From Clostridiales bacterium (GTDB lineage Bacteria; Bacillota; Clostridia; Oscillospirales; Butyricicoccaceae), in NCBI GenBank assembly GCA_019421385.1, contig JAHZFK010000010.1, positions 48,260-76,326 of the forward strand: DNA of 28,067 nt. The letters are read 5' to 3'. Position 1 is the stretch's first letter; every line of letters starts with the position of its first letter. Shown here piece after piece: positions 1-8,662 of the stretch. Under the pieces are notes generated by a model, which did no database searches, had not been told where the DNA came from, and was given only the letters and a program-made list of their open reading frames with translations. The position numbers and the translations under genes were made by a program.

Positions 1-1308
1 TTATATAAGGAAGATATCACAGGTTCGATCGCACATGCGACCATGCTGGGCAAGCAGGGGATTATCGAAGAGCATGAAGCGGAAAAAATCGTAGCAGGGC
101 TGAAGGATATCCTCAAGGATATTGAGGATGGCAAGGTGGAGTTCTCCCTCGATTACGAGGACATCCACATGAACATTGAGCAGCTGCTGACCGAGCGCAT
201 TGGCGATACCGGCAAGCGCTTGCATACTGGTCGTTCTCGTAACGATCAGGTCGCGCTCGACATGCGTATGTATGTCAAGGCAGAGATTCAGGAGATCATT
301 TCTATGATCTGTACCTTTATGAAGGCGCTGTGCAAGAAGAGCCGCGAAAACTTGGATGCGGTTATGCCGGGTTATACCCATTTGCAGCGCGCGCAGCCGA
401 CCACGTTTGCGCATTATATGATGGCTTATGCCAACATGCTCAAGCGTGACATTGGCCGCTTGCAGGATTGCTTGGAGCGCATGGATGAGATGCCGCTCGG
501 TTCGGGCGCACTGGCTTCGACTACTTATCCGATCGACCGTGAATTCGTTCGTCAGCAGCTGGGTTTTGCCCGCCTGACCGATAACTCGCTGGACGGTGTT
601 TCCGACCGCGACTATTGTGTCGAGCTGCTCTCGGCGTTGTCTATTCTGATGATGCACCTGTCGCGTCTGTCTGAAGAGATCATTTCGTGGTGTTCTTGGG
701 AGTTTAAGTTTATTGAGCTGGATGATGCGTATTCCACCGGTTCGTCCATCATGCCGCAGAAGAAGAATCCGGACGTATGCGAACTGATTCGCGGCAAGAC
801 CGGTCGTGTGTACGGCGCACTGACCACGATGCTGACCGTGCTGAAAGGCCTGCCGTTGGCATATAACAAGGATATGCAGGAGGACAAGGAAGCTGTGTTC
901 GGCGCAATTGACACAGTCAAGCAGTGCCTTGAGGTATTCACGCCCATGTTCTCCACCATGACGCTGCGCCGCGACAACATGCGTAAGGCGGCATCCGGCG
1001 GCTTTATCAATGCGACCGACTGCGCAGACTACCTGACCAAGAAGGGAATGCCGTTCCGTGATGCGTACAAGACGGTCGGTCGTCTGGTCAACCAGTGCAT
1101 CAAGGCGGATGAAACGCTTGAAACCATGACCATGCGCGACTTTGCTGCGATTTCGGACAAATTTGGTGATGATATCTATGATGCGCTCGATTTGCGCACC
1201 TGTGTTGCCGGCAGAAAGGTGGTCGGTGGCCCTGCGCCGCAGGAGGTCACCCGCCAGATCGACAAGATCGAAAACTTCATCGCGGAGGTAGAGGGCGATG
1301 AAGCCTAA
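1..1308 (+). CDS. argH: Argininosuccinate lyase, 5' end outside window
   Basis: Cytosolic enzyme that splits argininosuccinate into arginine and fumarate, the last step of arginine synthesis. The reading frame is open from base 1; the first visible residues (LYKEDITGSIAHATMLG) match the region just after the N-terminus of ArgH, so only about 20-25 residues and the start are missing. The fumarase/lyase superfamily signature GSSIMPQKKNP, which contains the catalytic serine loop, is encoded around 739-771, and the TGRSRNDQV substrate-binding segment lies around 223-250. The visible 435 codons agree with a usual family length of about 460. The stop (1306-1308) overlaps the argC start by 11 bases, indicating translational coupling. 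The family assignment is secure. The operon promoter is upstream and not visible. Confidence 0.97.
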   Translation, partial: LYKEDITGSIAHATMLGKQGIIEEHEAEKIVAGLKDILKDIEDGKVEFSLDYEDIHMNIEQLLTERIGDTGKRLHTGRSRNDQVALDMRMYVKAEIQEIISMICTFMKALCKKSRENLDAVMPGYTHLQRAQPTTFAHYMMAYANMLKRDIGRLQDCLERMDEMPLGSGALASTTYPIDREFVRQQLGFARLTDNSLDGVSDRDYCVELLSALSILMMHLSRLSEEIISWCSWEFKFIELDDAYSTGSSIMPQKKNPDVCELIRGKTGRVYGALTTMLTVLKGLPLAYNKDMQEDKEAVFGAIDTVKQCLEVFTPMFSTMTLRRDNMRKAASGGFINATDCADYLTKKGMPFRDAYKTVGRLVNQCIKADETLETMTMRDFAAISDKFGDDIYDALDLRTCVAGRKVVGGPAPQEVTRQIDKIENFIAEVEGDEA

Positions 1309-2218
1309 GGTATATATCGACGGCAAAGAGGGCACGACAGGTTTGCAGATTTACGACCGGCTCTCCGGTCGGGATGATATCGAGCTGCTGCTGATTGACG
1401 AGGATAAGCGCAAGGACACTGAAGAGCGCCGCAAGTTCCTCAACGCTGCGGATATTGTGTTTCTTTGTCTGCCGGATGCGGCGGCAAGAGAAGCGGTTGT
1501 GCTGATTGAAAACGATCATACCCGCGTCATTGACGCTTCCACTGCTCACCGCACCAACCCTGATTGGGATTACGGCTTTGCCGAGCTGTCTAAAGCACAT
1601 CGCATGGCGATTGCGGAATCCAAGCGGGTTGCCAACCCCGGCTGTCACGCAAGCGGGTTTATTGCGTCGGTGTATCCGTTGGTAGCGCGCGATGTCGTGC
1701 CCGCGGATTTCGCATTCACTTGTTCCTCGCTGACCGGCTATTCGGGCGGCGGCAAAAAAATGATCGCGGAATATGAGGACGCAAACCGCGATGCTTGCCA
1801 TGATTCGGAACGTATTTACGGTCTGAATCTGCATCACAAGCATCTGCCTGAGATGGAGTATGTCTGTGGGCTGACCCAGCCGCCGGTGTTTGTGCCGGTG
1901 GTGGGTGATTTCTATAAGGGCATGGCAACGACCGTCATGCTGCCCGGATTGGATGCGGCACATGTGCATGAAGCACTTGCCGCGCATTACGAGGGTCAGA
2001 ATTTGGTCACAGTCGCGCCGCTTGGCGGTGATACATCTGTGATTTATTCGAATACGCTTGCCGGGCATGACAGTTTGCGACTGATCGTGAACGGACACGA
2101 GGAACAAACTATAGTTACCGCGCTGTTTGACAATCTCGGTAAGGGTGCGTCAGGTGCGGCGGTGCAGAATATGAATATCATGCTCGGATTGGACGAAACG
2201 ACCGGGCTGAACCTGTAA
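1298..2218 (+). CDS. argC: N-acetyl-gamma-glutamyl-phosphate reductase, short (type 2) form
   Basis: Catalyses NADPH-dependent reduction of N-acetylglutamyl phosphate to the semialdehyde, the third step of the acetylated ornithine pathway. The 306-residue protein begins with a Rossmann-type glycine loop (GKEGTTGLQ, residues 9-17), has the ADIVFLCLPD stretch at 51-60 and the catalytic cysteine C116 in VANPGCHASG, followed by TGYSGGGKKM. The length and the RKDTEERR/DASTAHR segments fit the shorter type 2 ArgC group rather than the roughly 345-residue form usual in Bacillus. The start ATG lies inside the argH end, with GAGG upstream at 1285-1294. It is the second visible gene of the arg operon. 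Confidence 0.95.
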   Translation: MKPKVYIDGKEGTTGLQIYDRLSGRDDIELLLIDEDKRKDTEERRKFLNAADIVFLCLPDAAAREAVVLIENDHTRVIDASTAHRTNPDWDYGFAELSKAHRMAIAESKRVANPGCHASGFIASVYPLVARDVVPADFAFTCSSLTGYSGGGKKMIAEYEDANRDACHDSERIYGLNLHHKHLPEMEYVCGLTQPPVFVPVVGDFYKGMATTVMLPGLDAAHVHEALAAHYEGQNLVTVAPLGGDTSVIYSNTLAGHDSLRLIVNGHEEQTIVTALFDNLGKGASGAAVQNMNIMLGLDETTGLNL

Positions 2219-2251
2219 TCATTTCGCTGTGCGCAAAGGAGAAGTGAAGCG

Positions 2252-3460
2252 ATGAAAATTATCGAAGGCGGTGTATGTGCTGCACAAGGCTTTACCGCGG
2301 GCAGCATTCGCTGCGGCATCAAAGAAAGTCGCACAAATGACGATACTGCTATTATTTTCAGCGCGTGCGAATGCACCGCTGCGGCTACTTATACGATGAA
2401 CCGCGTTAAAGCGGCACCGGTTTATGTCACCATGGAGCATTTGGAGAACGGCGTCGCGCGTGCGATTATTGCGAATTCGGGCAACGCGAATGCTTGCGCG
2501 CCGGATGGCATGGAAAACGCCCGCCGTATGGCAAAGGCGGCATCCAAACTGCTTGGCGTGGACGAGAACGATGTTGTGGTTGCCTCTACTGGTGTTATCG
2601 GTCAGTGTCTGCCGGTTGAGTGTATCGAAGCGCATCTGCCGGAAATCAAACTGGAAGAGAACGGCTCAGAAAAAGCGAATCTTGCCATTATGACAACCGA
2701 CACGCGCACTAAGACGGCGGCGGTCGAGTTTATGATCGGCGGCAAGACCTGCCGCATCGGCGGTATCTGCAAGGGCAGCGGCATGATTCACCCAAACATG
2801 GGCACAATGCTGTCCTTTATCACGACAGACTGTGCAATCACGCATGAAATGCTGACCGAAGCCTTGCAGGAAAACGTGCGCAAGACGTATAACCGCGTCA
2901 CGGTCGACGGCGATACCTCTACGAATGATATGTGCGTGGTACTAGCAAACGGCATGGCGGGCAATGAGCTGATCGACTGGCAGGACGAGGATTATCAGGC
3001 CTTCTGCAAGGCACTGAATGAAGTCAACACGCGTTTGGCGCGTCAGATCGCGGCAGACGGCGAGGGCGCCAGCAAGCTGGTCACCTGCACGGTGAGCGGT
3101 TCGCGTTCGGAAGAGGCGGCGGAGCGTCTGGCCAAGGCAGTCGTTGGCTCGAATCTGGTCAAGGCGGCTATGTTCGGCGCGGATGCTAACTGGGGTCGTG
3201 TGCTGTGCGCAATGGGCTATTCCAAGGCACCGTTCCGACCGGAGTATGTAACGGTGGCGTTTTCCTCTGCCGCAGGCAGTATCACGGTCTGTGAAAAGGG
3301 CGAAGCGGTTGATTTTGACGAGGATATGGCTAAGAAGATCCTGTCTGAAAATGAAGTCGTGATCGAAGTGAATGTCAACGAGGGCGACGACAGTGCAACG
3401 GCATGGGGCTGCGATCTGACTTATGATTATGTGAAAATCAACGGCGATTACCGCACCTGA
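2252..3460 (+). CDS. argJ: Bifunctional glutamate N-acetyltransferase / ornithine acetyltransferase
   Basis: ArgJ moves the acetyl group from N-acetylornithine to glutamate, recycling acetate within the pathway, and may also use acetyl-CoA. The 402-residue protein has the family hallmark KGSGMIHPNMGTML at residues 174-187. T185 is the expected nucleophile released when the precursor cuts itself into alpha and beta chains between residues 184 and 185. The residue before it is glycine, where alanine is more usual. The ASTGVIGQ segment (111-118) and the C-terminal end NGDYRT also fit the family. AAAGGAGAAG at 2235-2244 is a clear ribosome binding site. No ArgE or ArgA is visible, consistent with the cyclic pathway. 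It lies 33 bases after argC. Confidence 0.96.
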   Translation: MKIIEGGVCAAQGFTAGSIRCGIKESRTNDDTAIIFSACECTAAATYTMNRVKAAPVYVTMEHLENGVARAIIANSGNANACAPDGMENARRMAKAASKLLGVDENDVVVASTGVIGQCLPVECIEAHLPEIKLEENGSEKANLAIMTTDTRTKTAAVEFMIGGKTCRIGGICKGSGMIHPNMGTMLSFITTDCAITHEMLTEALQENVRKTYNRVTVDGDTSTNDMCVVLANGMAGNELIDWQDEDYQAFCKALNEVNTRLARQIAADGEGASKLVTCTVSGSRSEEAAERLAKAVVGSNLVKAAMFGADANWGRVLCAMGYSKAPFRPEYVTVAFSSAAGSITVCEKGEAVDFDEDMAKKILSENEVVIEVNVNEGDDSATAWGCDLTYDYVKINGDYRT

Positions 3461-3490
3461 TGAACTTACAAAATAAAGGGAAGAGGCAAT

Positions 3491-4363
3491 ATGGATACAC
3501 AACTTGATGCAGAGCTGAAAGCCAAAATTCTGGTTGAAGCGCTGCCTTATATCCAGAAATATTACGGACAGACCGTCGTAGTGAAATATGGCGGCAATGC
3601 CATGATCAATGAGGAACTCAAGGACGCGGTCATTCACGACCTTGTGCTGCTCAATCTGGTCGGCGTTAAGGTTGTTGTGGTGCACGGCGGCGGGCCGGAA
3701 ATATCCGAAATGCTCAAGAAGATTGGTAAGGAGTCGCGCTTTGTCAACGGCCTGCGCTATACCGACCGTGAGACTATGGATATTGTACAGATGGTGCTGT
3801 GCGGCAAGGTCAACAAAGATCTTGTGACACTGCTCGAAAAGGCTGGCGGACGTGGTATCGGTCTGGGCGGTATGGATGGCGGCATGTTTCAGGCAAAGCG
3901 CTTGACTGACCGCACCGGCACGGACTACGGCTACGTTGGAGATATCGTCGACGTGAATCCTGCGCCGGTTGTTGACGTGCTTGAACAGGGATATATCCCG
4001 GTTGTCTCGACGGTGGCGCAAGGCATCGACGACGAGACCAACTACAACATTAACGCGGATACTGCGGCCTGCAAGCTGGCGGTCGCGCTGGGCGCGAAAA
4101 AGCTCATCCTGTTGACTGACGTGCGTGGCCTGATGCTCGATCCGGATGACGAGTCTACTCTGATCACCAACCTAAAGGTTTCTGAGGTGCCCAAATTGGT
4201 GCGCGACGGCGTTATCAAGGGCGGCATGATCCCGAAAGTGGACTGCTGTGTAGAGGCCGTTCGCAAGGGTGTCGATCAGGCGAATATTCAGGACGGTCGC
4301 GTCAAGCATTCGATTTTGATCGAATTGCTGTCCAAGGTTGGCGTTGGCACGATGTTCCAGTGA
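3491..4363 (+). CDS. argB: Acetylglutamate kinase
   Basis: Phosphorylates N-acetylglutamate with ATP, the second pathway step and often the arginine-feedback point. The 290-residue protein belongs to the amino-acid kinase fold: VVKYGGNAM (phosphate-binding lysine and glycine loop, about residues 26-34), VVHGGGPEI (about 59-67), and a later LILLTDVRGLM segment followed by VIKGGMIPK near the nucleotide site. The N-terminal extension with an LPYIQKYYGQ helix resembles the one seen in arginine-sensitive hexameric enzymes, so feedback inhibition is plausible but inferred. AAAGGGAAGAGG precedes the ATG. It sits between argJ and argD in the operon. Confidence 0.96.
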   Translation: MDTQLDAELKAKILVEALPYIQKYYGQTVVVKYGGNAMINEELKDAVIHDLVLLNLVGVKVVVVHGGGPEISEMLKKIGKESRFVNGLRYTDRETMDIVQMVLCGKVNKDLVTLLEKAGGRGIGLGGMDGGMFQAKRLTDRTGTDYGYVGDIVDVNPAPVVDVLEQGYIPVVSTVAQGIDDETNYNINADTAACKLAVALGAKKLILLTDVRGLMLDPDDESTLITNLKVSEVPKLVRDGVIKGGMIPKVDCCVEAVRKGVDQANIQDGRVKHSILIELLSKVGVGTMFQ

Positions 4364-4379
4364 GAAAGAAGCGAAAGAA

Positions 4380-5561
4380 ATGACATATCAAGAACTTAAG
4401 GCTGAGGAAAAACAATATGTGATGAACACCTACGGCCGTTTCCCCATTGCGCTCGACCATGGCGAGGGTGCAACCGTATGGGATGTCGAAGGCAAAAAAT
4501 ACATTGATTTGGCATCCGGTATTGGTGTCAATTGCATGGGGTACAACAACCAGAAGATCATTGACGCCATTACTGCGCAGGCGCACAAGCTGATGCATGT
4601 TTCCAACTTGTTTACCACCGAGCCGATGGTGCAGGTGGCTAAAAAGCTGGTGGAAAAAACGCATCTGAATGGCAAGGTGTTTTTTGCAAACTCAGGTGCG
4701 GAGGCAAACGAGGGCGCAATCAAGCTGGCTCGCAAATATTCGTATGATAAATATGGTGAGGGGCGCTACAAGATTGTAACGCTCATCAATTCGTTCCACG
4801 GCCGTACGGTCACTACGCTCAAGGCGACCGGTCAGGATCGGTTCCACAACTACTTTTTCCCCTTTACCGAGGGATTTGACTATGCGGTTGCCAATGATTT
4901 TGACTCCGTGCGCAAAAAAGTAGACGACATGACCTGCGCGGTAATGATGGAACTCGTGCAAGGTGAGGGTGGTGTGCTGCCGCTTGACTCGGATTTCGTC
5001 AAACAGGTGGAAGCATTGTGTCGCGAGAAGGATTTGCTTCTCATTATTGACGAGGTGCAGACCGGCATCGGGCGCACGGGAAGTCTATTCTGCTTTCAGC
5101 AGTATGGCATCCGTCCGGATGTGGTGACTATGGCCAAGGGGCTTGGCGGCGGTATGCCGATTGGCGCGGTACTAGCGGCAGAAAGTTGCTCTAAGGTTTT
5201 GACTCCCGGCACACATGCTACGACCTTTGGCGGTACGCCGATTGTATGTGCTGCAGCAAATGCTGTGCTCGATACCATTGGAGACGGTCAATTCCTGTCT
5301 CAGGTACGGGAAAAAGGCGAGTATTTGAAAAACGGGATTCTGGCGCTTGGTTCCACCAATATCCATGGTGTGCGCGGCATGGGTCTGATGCTGGGTATCA
5401 TTGTGGAAGAAGGGAAGCATACGGCTTTTGCCAATAAATTGATTGAAAAAGGTGTGCTGGCGATCACGGCGGGCAAAAACGCTGTTCGTTTGCTGCCGCC
5501 GCTCACCATCTCAAAGGAAGAGATGGACGAAGCGCTCCATATCATGAAAGAGGTGTTTTGA
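4380..5561 (+). CDS. argD: Acetylornithine aminotransferase
   Basis: PLP-dependent class III aminotransferase that converts N-acetylglutamate semialdehyde to N-acetylornithine using glutamate. I place the start at ATG 4380, just after the argB stop, giving 393 residues. A TTG at 4338 in the same frame would overlap argB and add 14 residues unlike the family. Visible landmarks are NSGAEANEGAIKLARK (104-119), the SFHGRT segment (138-143), the cofactor-binding aspartate in LIIDEVQTGIGRTG (D224), and the Schiff-base lysine K253 in TMAKGLGGGMPIGA. The TGA stop is immediately followed by the argF start. The related ornithine or succinyl-ornithine aminotransferases are less likely given the operon. 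Confidence 0.95.
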   Translation: MTYQELKAEEKQYVMNTYGRFPIALDHGEGATVWDVEGKKYIDLASGIGVNCMGYNNQKIIDAITAQAHKLMHVSNLFTTEPMVQVAKKLVEKTHLNGKVFFANSGAEANEGAIKLARKYSYDKYGEGRYKIVTLINSFHGRTVTTLKATGQDRFHNYFFPFTEGFDYAVANDFDSVRKKVDDMTCAVMMELVQGEGGVLPLDSDFVKQVEALCREKDLLLIIDEVQTGIGRTGSLFCFQQYGIRPDVVTMAKGLGGGMPIGAVLAAESCSKVLTPGTHATTFGGTPIVCAAANAVLDTIGDGQFLSQVREKGEYLKNGILALGSTNIHGVRGMGLMLGIIVEEGKHTAFANKLIEKGVLAITAGKNAVRLLPPLTISKEEMDEALHIMKEVF

Positions 5562-6476
5562 TTGAAACATTTACTCAAACTGCTGGATTGCTCCACTGAG
5601 GAGATCATCGGCCTGCTCGATCTTGCCGACCAGCTCAAATATGAAAAGAAGCATAACATTTCCCATCGCCATCTGGAAGGCAAAAGCCTCGGTATGATCT
5701 TCCAGAAGTCCTCCACCCGCACGCGCGTCTCGTTCGAGACGGGTATGTACCAGCTGGGTGGTCAGGCGCTGTTCCTGTCCAACCGGGACTTGCAGATCGG
5801 CCGCGGCGAACCGGTACAGGATACCGCGCGTGTTCTCAGTCGTTATCTGGACGGCATTATGATCCGCACCTATGAGCAGAAGGAAGTCGAGGATCTGGCG
5901 AACTACGGCACCATTCCGATCATCAATGGCTTGACCGACTTCTGCCATCCGTGTCAGGTATTGGCCGACTTGATGACCATTCGCGAGAAGTTTGCGGTAC
6001 TTGAGGGTATCAAGATGTGCTATATTGGCGATGGCAACAATATGGCAAACTCGTTGATTGTCGGCGGTCTAAAAACGGGCATGAAGGTATCGGTTGCAAC
6101 GCCGGAAGGCTATCGCCCCCACGCGGACGTTATGGCGTTTGCAGAGGGCAATCCGGACTTCTTCATCACGGATGACCCGATGAAGGCAGCAGAGAATGCA
6201 GATGTAGTCATCACGGATACTTGGGCATCCATGGGTATGGAGGCCGAAAAAGAGGTACGCATGAAGGCGTTCAAGGGCTATCAGGTGAACGACGAACTGC
6301 TTTCCGCAGCCAAGCCCGGCTGCATGGTACAGCACTGCCTGCCGGCATATCGTGAGCAGGAGATCACCACCAAGGTGTTTGAAGCACATGCGGATGAGAT
6401 CTTTGAGGAAGCGGAGAACCGTCTGCACGCGCAGAAAGCAGTTATGGTTACGCTCATGGGCAATCAGGACGCATAA
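5562..6476 (+). CDS. argF: Ornithine carbamoyltransferase
   Basis: Joins ornithine and carbamoyl phosphate to give citrulline. The 304-residue length is typical. The carbamoyl-phosphate motif STRTR is at residues 51-55, HPCQ at 129-132, the ornithine-loop WASMGME begins at 221, and HCLP at 258-261 carries the catalytic cysteine. The start is TTG directly after the argD TGA, with AGAGGTG at 5549-5555 as ribosome binding site, so translation is probably coupled. It is the last arg gene. No carbamoyl phosphate synthetase genes are nearby, so carbamoyl phosphate must come from elsewhere. Catabolic use is unlikely because no arcA or arcC is adjacent. Confidence 0.96.
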   Translation: MKHLLKLLDCSTEEIIGLLDLADQLKYEKKHNISHRHLEGKSLGMIFQKSSTRTRVSFETGMYQLGGQALFLSNRDLQIGRGEPVQDTARVLSRYLDGIMIRTYEQKEVEDLANYGTIPIINGLTDFCHPCQVLADLMTIREKFAVLEGIKMCYIGDGNNMANSLIVGGLKTGMKVSVATPEGYRPHADVMAFAEGNPDFFITDDPMKAAENADVVITDTWASMGMEAEKEVRMKAFKGYQVNDELLSAAKPGCMVQHCLPAYREQEITTKVFEAHADEIFEEAENRLHAQKAVMVTLMGNQDA

Positions 6477-6496
6477 CGACAGAACACAGAACCAAC

Positions 6497-6531
6497 AAAC
6501 GAGGGAGGGGCAATGCGCTCCTCCCTCGTTT
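6497..6531 (+). terminator. 12-bp hairpin after the arg operon, possible terminator or start-blocking switch
   Basis: The arms 6497-6508 and 6520-6531 are perfect reverse complements (AAACGAGGGAGG and CCTCCCTCGTTT). The 11-base loop can close further through 6510-6518 and 6511-6517. The stem ends in three Ts and then becomes mixed sequence, so it is weaker than the other terminators in this window. The left arm contains GGGAGG, a good ribosome binding site for the ATG at 6513, which lies in the loop. It could end arg transcription, gate the next gene, or both. Confidence 0.6.
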
Positions 6532-6569
6532 CGATTGCAATGACATGCTCTGATGATGGGGGTAACAGA

Positions 6570-7946
6570 TTGAGTGCAAAGCAAATTGATTTTTCCAAAG
6601 GAAGTGTACGGAAAAGCACGTTGGCGGTCGCGGCACCGATGCTGGTGGCACAGGCGCTGAATCTGCTCTACAACATTGTAGATCGGATTTATATTGGTAA
6701 AATACCGGGAGAGGGAACGATCGCATTGGCAGGCGTTGGCCTTTGCTTTCCGGTGATTACGCTGGTGACGGCGTTTGCTAATTTGTTTGGCTTGGGCGGT
6801 GCACCACTGTTCTCTATTGCACGAGGTCAACAGGATGAGACAGGTGCTCGCAGAATCATGGCGAATGCTTACTTCATGCTTCTTGTGACAGGGGGCGTGT
6901 TGACTGTTTTGGGAATTGCACTGCATAAACCGCTCCTGTATTTGTTGGGCGCAAGTGACGCGACTTATCCGTACGCCGCGTCCTATCTGACGATTTACCT
7001 GTTGGGAACGGTTTTCGTGATGACCTCACTTGGGTTGAATCCATATATCAACAGCCAAGGCTTCGCGCGCATCGGTATGCTGACTGTATTGTTGGGCGCT
7101 GCGGCAAATATTGTGCTCGATCCGGTGTTCATTTTTGCACTGGGTATGGGCGTGCGTGGTGCAGCGGTGGCGACAATTTTGTCGCAATTGCTGTCGAGCA
7201 TTTGGGTGCTGCACTTTTTGACTGGACAAAAGGCGGAACTTGAATTGAATTTCCGTGGCTTTCGGCCGGATTTTAGGTGCATCCGCAAAATTGCGATTTT
7301 GGGCATAGCCAGCTTTGTGATGTCGTTTACCGATTCTCTGGTGCAGGGTGCATGTAATGTCATGCTGCGCCAGTTTGGCGGCGATTTGTATATCAGTGTG
7401 ATGACTGTTATCAATTCCGTGAGGCAAATCGCACAGACACCGGTTATGGCAATTTCGGATGGAGCTTCGCCTGTGATCAGTTTCAATTACGGGGCGCGTG
7501 CGTATCACCGGGTACGGCAGGCCATTCGTTTTATGACACAGCTTGGTTTTGGGTATACATTATTGATCTGGGGACTGATTTCCGCTTTTCCTACATTTTT
7601 CATTCGCATTTTCAATCATGAGACAGAACTGATACACGTCGCTGTTCCTGCATTGCATTTGTATTTTTTCGGTTTTGTGATGATGGCATTTCAGTTTGCC
7701 GGACAGTGTGTGTTCAAATCGCTGGGTCGTGCGCGCATGGCGATTTTCTTCTCTATTTTTCGTAAGGTTATCATCGTTGTGCCGTTGACGCTGCTGTTGC
7801 CGTATATTGGGGGACTGGGTGTGAACGGTGTATTTCTCGCTGAACCGATTTCAAATTGTGTTGGCGGTCTATTGTGCTACATAACGATGCGGCGTACCGT
7901 TCTTTTGCAGTTGAGAGAAGAAAACGAAAGAGAAGGTGCGTCTTAG
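6570..7946 (+). CDS. MATE family efflux transporter
   Basis: A polytopic inner-membrane antiporter of the MATE (multidrug and toxin extrusion) family, expected to export cationic organic compounds using an Na+ or H+ gradient; the substrate is unknown. The N-terminal motif APMLVAQALNLLYNIVDRIYIG is classical for TM1 of the NorM/DinF-like group, and about twelve hydrophobic segments follow. I choose TTG 6570 because GGGGG sits seven bases upstream and the resulting 458-residue protein starts close to TM1. ATG 6513 (477 residues) is possible but lies in a hairpin loop. No separate promoter is evident between argF and this gene, so it may depend on read-through. Confidence 0.9.
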   Translation: MSAKQIDFSKGSVRKSTLAVAAPMLVAQALNLLYNIVDRIYIGKIPGEGTIALAGVGLCFPVITLVTAFANLFGLGGAPLFSIARGQQDETGARRIMANAYFMLLVTGGVLTVLGIALHKPLLYLLGASDATYPYAASYLTIYLLGTVFVMTSLGLNPYINSQGFARIGMLTVLLGAAANIVLDPVFIFALGMGVRGAAVATILSQLLSSIWVLHFLTGQKAELELNFRGFRPDFRCIRKIAILGIASFVMSFTDSLVQGACNVMLRQFGGDLYISVMTVINSVRQIAQTPVMAISDGASPVISFNYGARAYHRVRQAIRFMTQLGFGYTLLIWGLISAFPTFFIRIFNHETELIHVAVPALHLYFFGFVMMAFQFAGQCVFKSLGRARMAIFFSIFRKVIIVVPLTLLLPYIGGLGVNGVFLAEPISNCVGGLLCYITMRRTVLLQLREENEREGAS

Positions 7947-7958
7947 CATGTCTTTGAC

Positions 7959-7987
7959 TTGCTTTTGCAGGCACTTTTCGGTATAAT
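7959..7987 (+). promoter_or_regulatory. Sigma-A-type promoter for the YcxB-like gene
   Basis: TTGCTT (7959-7964), a 17-base spacer and a perfect TATAAT (7982-7987) lie just after the MATE stop and 42 bases before the proposed ATG at 8030. Confidence 0.75.
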
Positions 7988-8029
7988 GTGTGCGAGGCAG
8001 CCCATTGGGCTTGGAAAAGGAGAAAACAA

Positions 8030-8566
8030 ATGGAACTGCATTACGACATTACCAAGCAGGATTATATTGATTTTAACCTGAATTATTTCGTCAATAACGC
8101 GATGGTACAGCGCAGCATCCTGATGACGCGCATTGCTACGGCGGTGCTTGTCATTGTGGGAGGAACTGTGCTGATGTACTGGGTCAAGGGGCTTAGTGTT
8201 TTATCGGTGGCGGTGTATTTGGCGTTGGCGGCGTTGTGCTTTTTTGGCACGCCGTGGTATATGAAGCGTAAGGTGGTCAAGAACACCGAGCGCATCTTGC
8301 GAAACGCCAATAATAAGCAGCTGTGCGGTCCGAAAACACTGACACTGCGCGAGGACGAATTTGAACTGTCTGGCGAAAATGAGGATACGGTTTACAAATA
8401 TGAAGCTGTGCAGCGAACAGCGACTGATGCAGGGCATTATTATATTTTTGTCGATGAGTTCTCTGCTGTTATTGTTCCGTTTTCTGCGTTTGCGGATGAA
8501 GAGCAGAAGAAAGAGTTTTACAAACGTATCACCGCGCATATCGAGGACGAAGCGCTGAAATGCTGA
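8030..8566 (+). CDS. YcxB-like small membrane protein
   Basis: A 178-residue protein of unknown function. The start at ATG 8030 is supported by AAAAGGAG nine bases upstream; an in-frame ATG at 7988 would overlap the promoter -10 box. Residues about 28-48 and 55-72 form two hydrophobic segments. The C-terminal part is soluble, beginning LTLREDEFELSGENEDTVYKY and containing YYIFVDEFSAVIVPFSAF, which matches the YcxB-like C-terminal domain pattern known from Bacillus and Clostridia. Both termini probably face the cytoplasm. It has its own promoter and terminator, so it is likely a single-gene unit. The family call rests on recalled sequence pattern, and no biochemical role is known to me. Confidence 0.75.
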   Translation: MELHYDITKQDYIDFNLNYFVNNAMVQRSILMTRIATAVLVIVGGTVLMYWVKGLSVLSVAVYLALAALCFFGTPWYMKRKVVKNTERILRNANNKQLCGPKTLTLREDEFELSGENEDTVYKYEAVQRTATDAGHYYIFVDEFSAVIVPFSAFADEEQKKEFYKRITAHIEDEALKC

Positions 8567-8593
8567 AAAAAGCTCCCCTAAGGGGAGTTTTTT
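8567..8593 (+). terminator. Rho-independent terminator of the YcxB-like gene
   Basis: CTCCCC (8573-8578) pairs with GGGGAG (8582-8587) around a three-base loop. It is flanked by an A run on the left and six Ts on the right (8588-8593), starting right after the stop codon. Confidence 0.85.
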
Positions 8594-8595
8594 GT

Positions 8596-8625
8596 TTTAC
8601 AAAGGGGAACAGGTTGCAATATGGT
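8596..8625 (+). promoter_or_regulatory. Weak candidate promoter for the serpin gene
   Basis: TTTACA (8596-8601) and TATGGT (8620-8625) are 18 bases apart, directly after the preceding terminator and about 38 bases upstream of the serpin start. The -10 box is poor, so this is only the best candidate in the gap. Confidence 0.35.
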
Positions 8626-8662
8626 ACGTCTAATCAAATAGATCAAATGAACGGAGGGGATC

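Noticed and set aside
1..1335. A 444-codon minus-strand open frame covering all of argH
   Set aside because: It is the antisense shadow of argH, whose plus-strand frame carries clear family motifs. Codon bias of the sense gene explains the open antisense frame.
4338..4379. TTG 4338 as argD start
   Set aside because: It lies inside argB and adds 14 residues with no family similarity; ATG 4380 fits ArgD N-termini.
7954..7987. TTGACT at 7954 as the -35 box for the YcxB-like gene
   Set aside because: It is 22 bases from TATAAT, too far; TTGCTT at 7959 gives the normal 17-base spacer.
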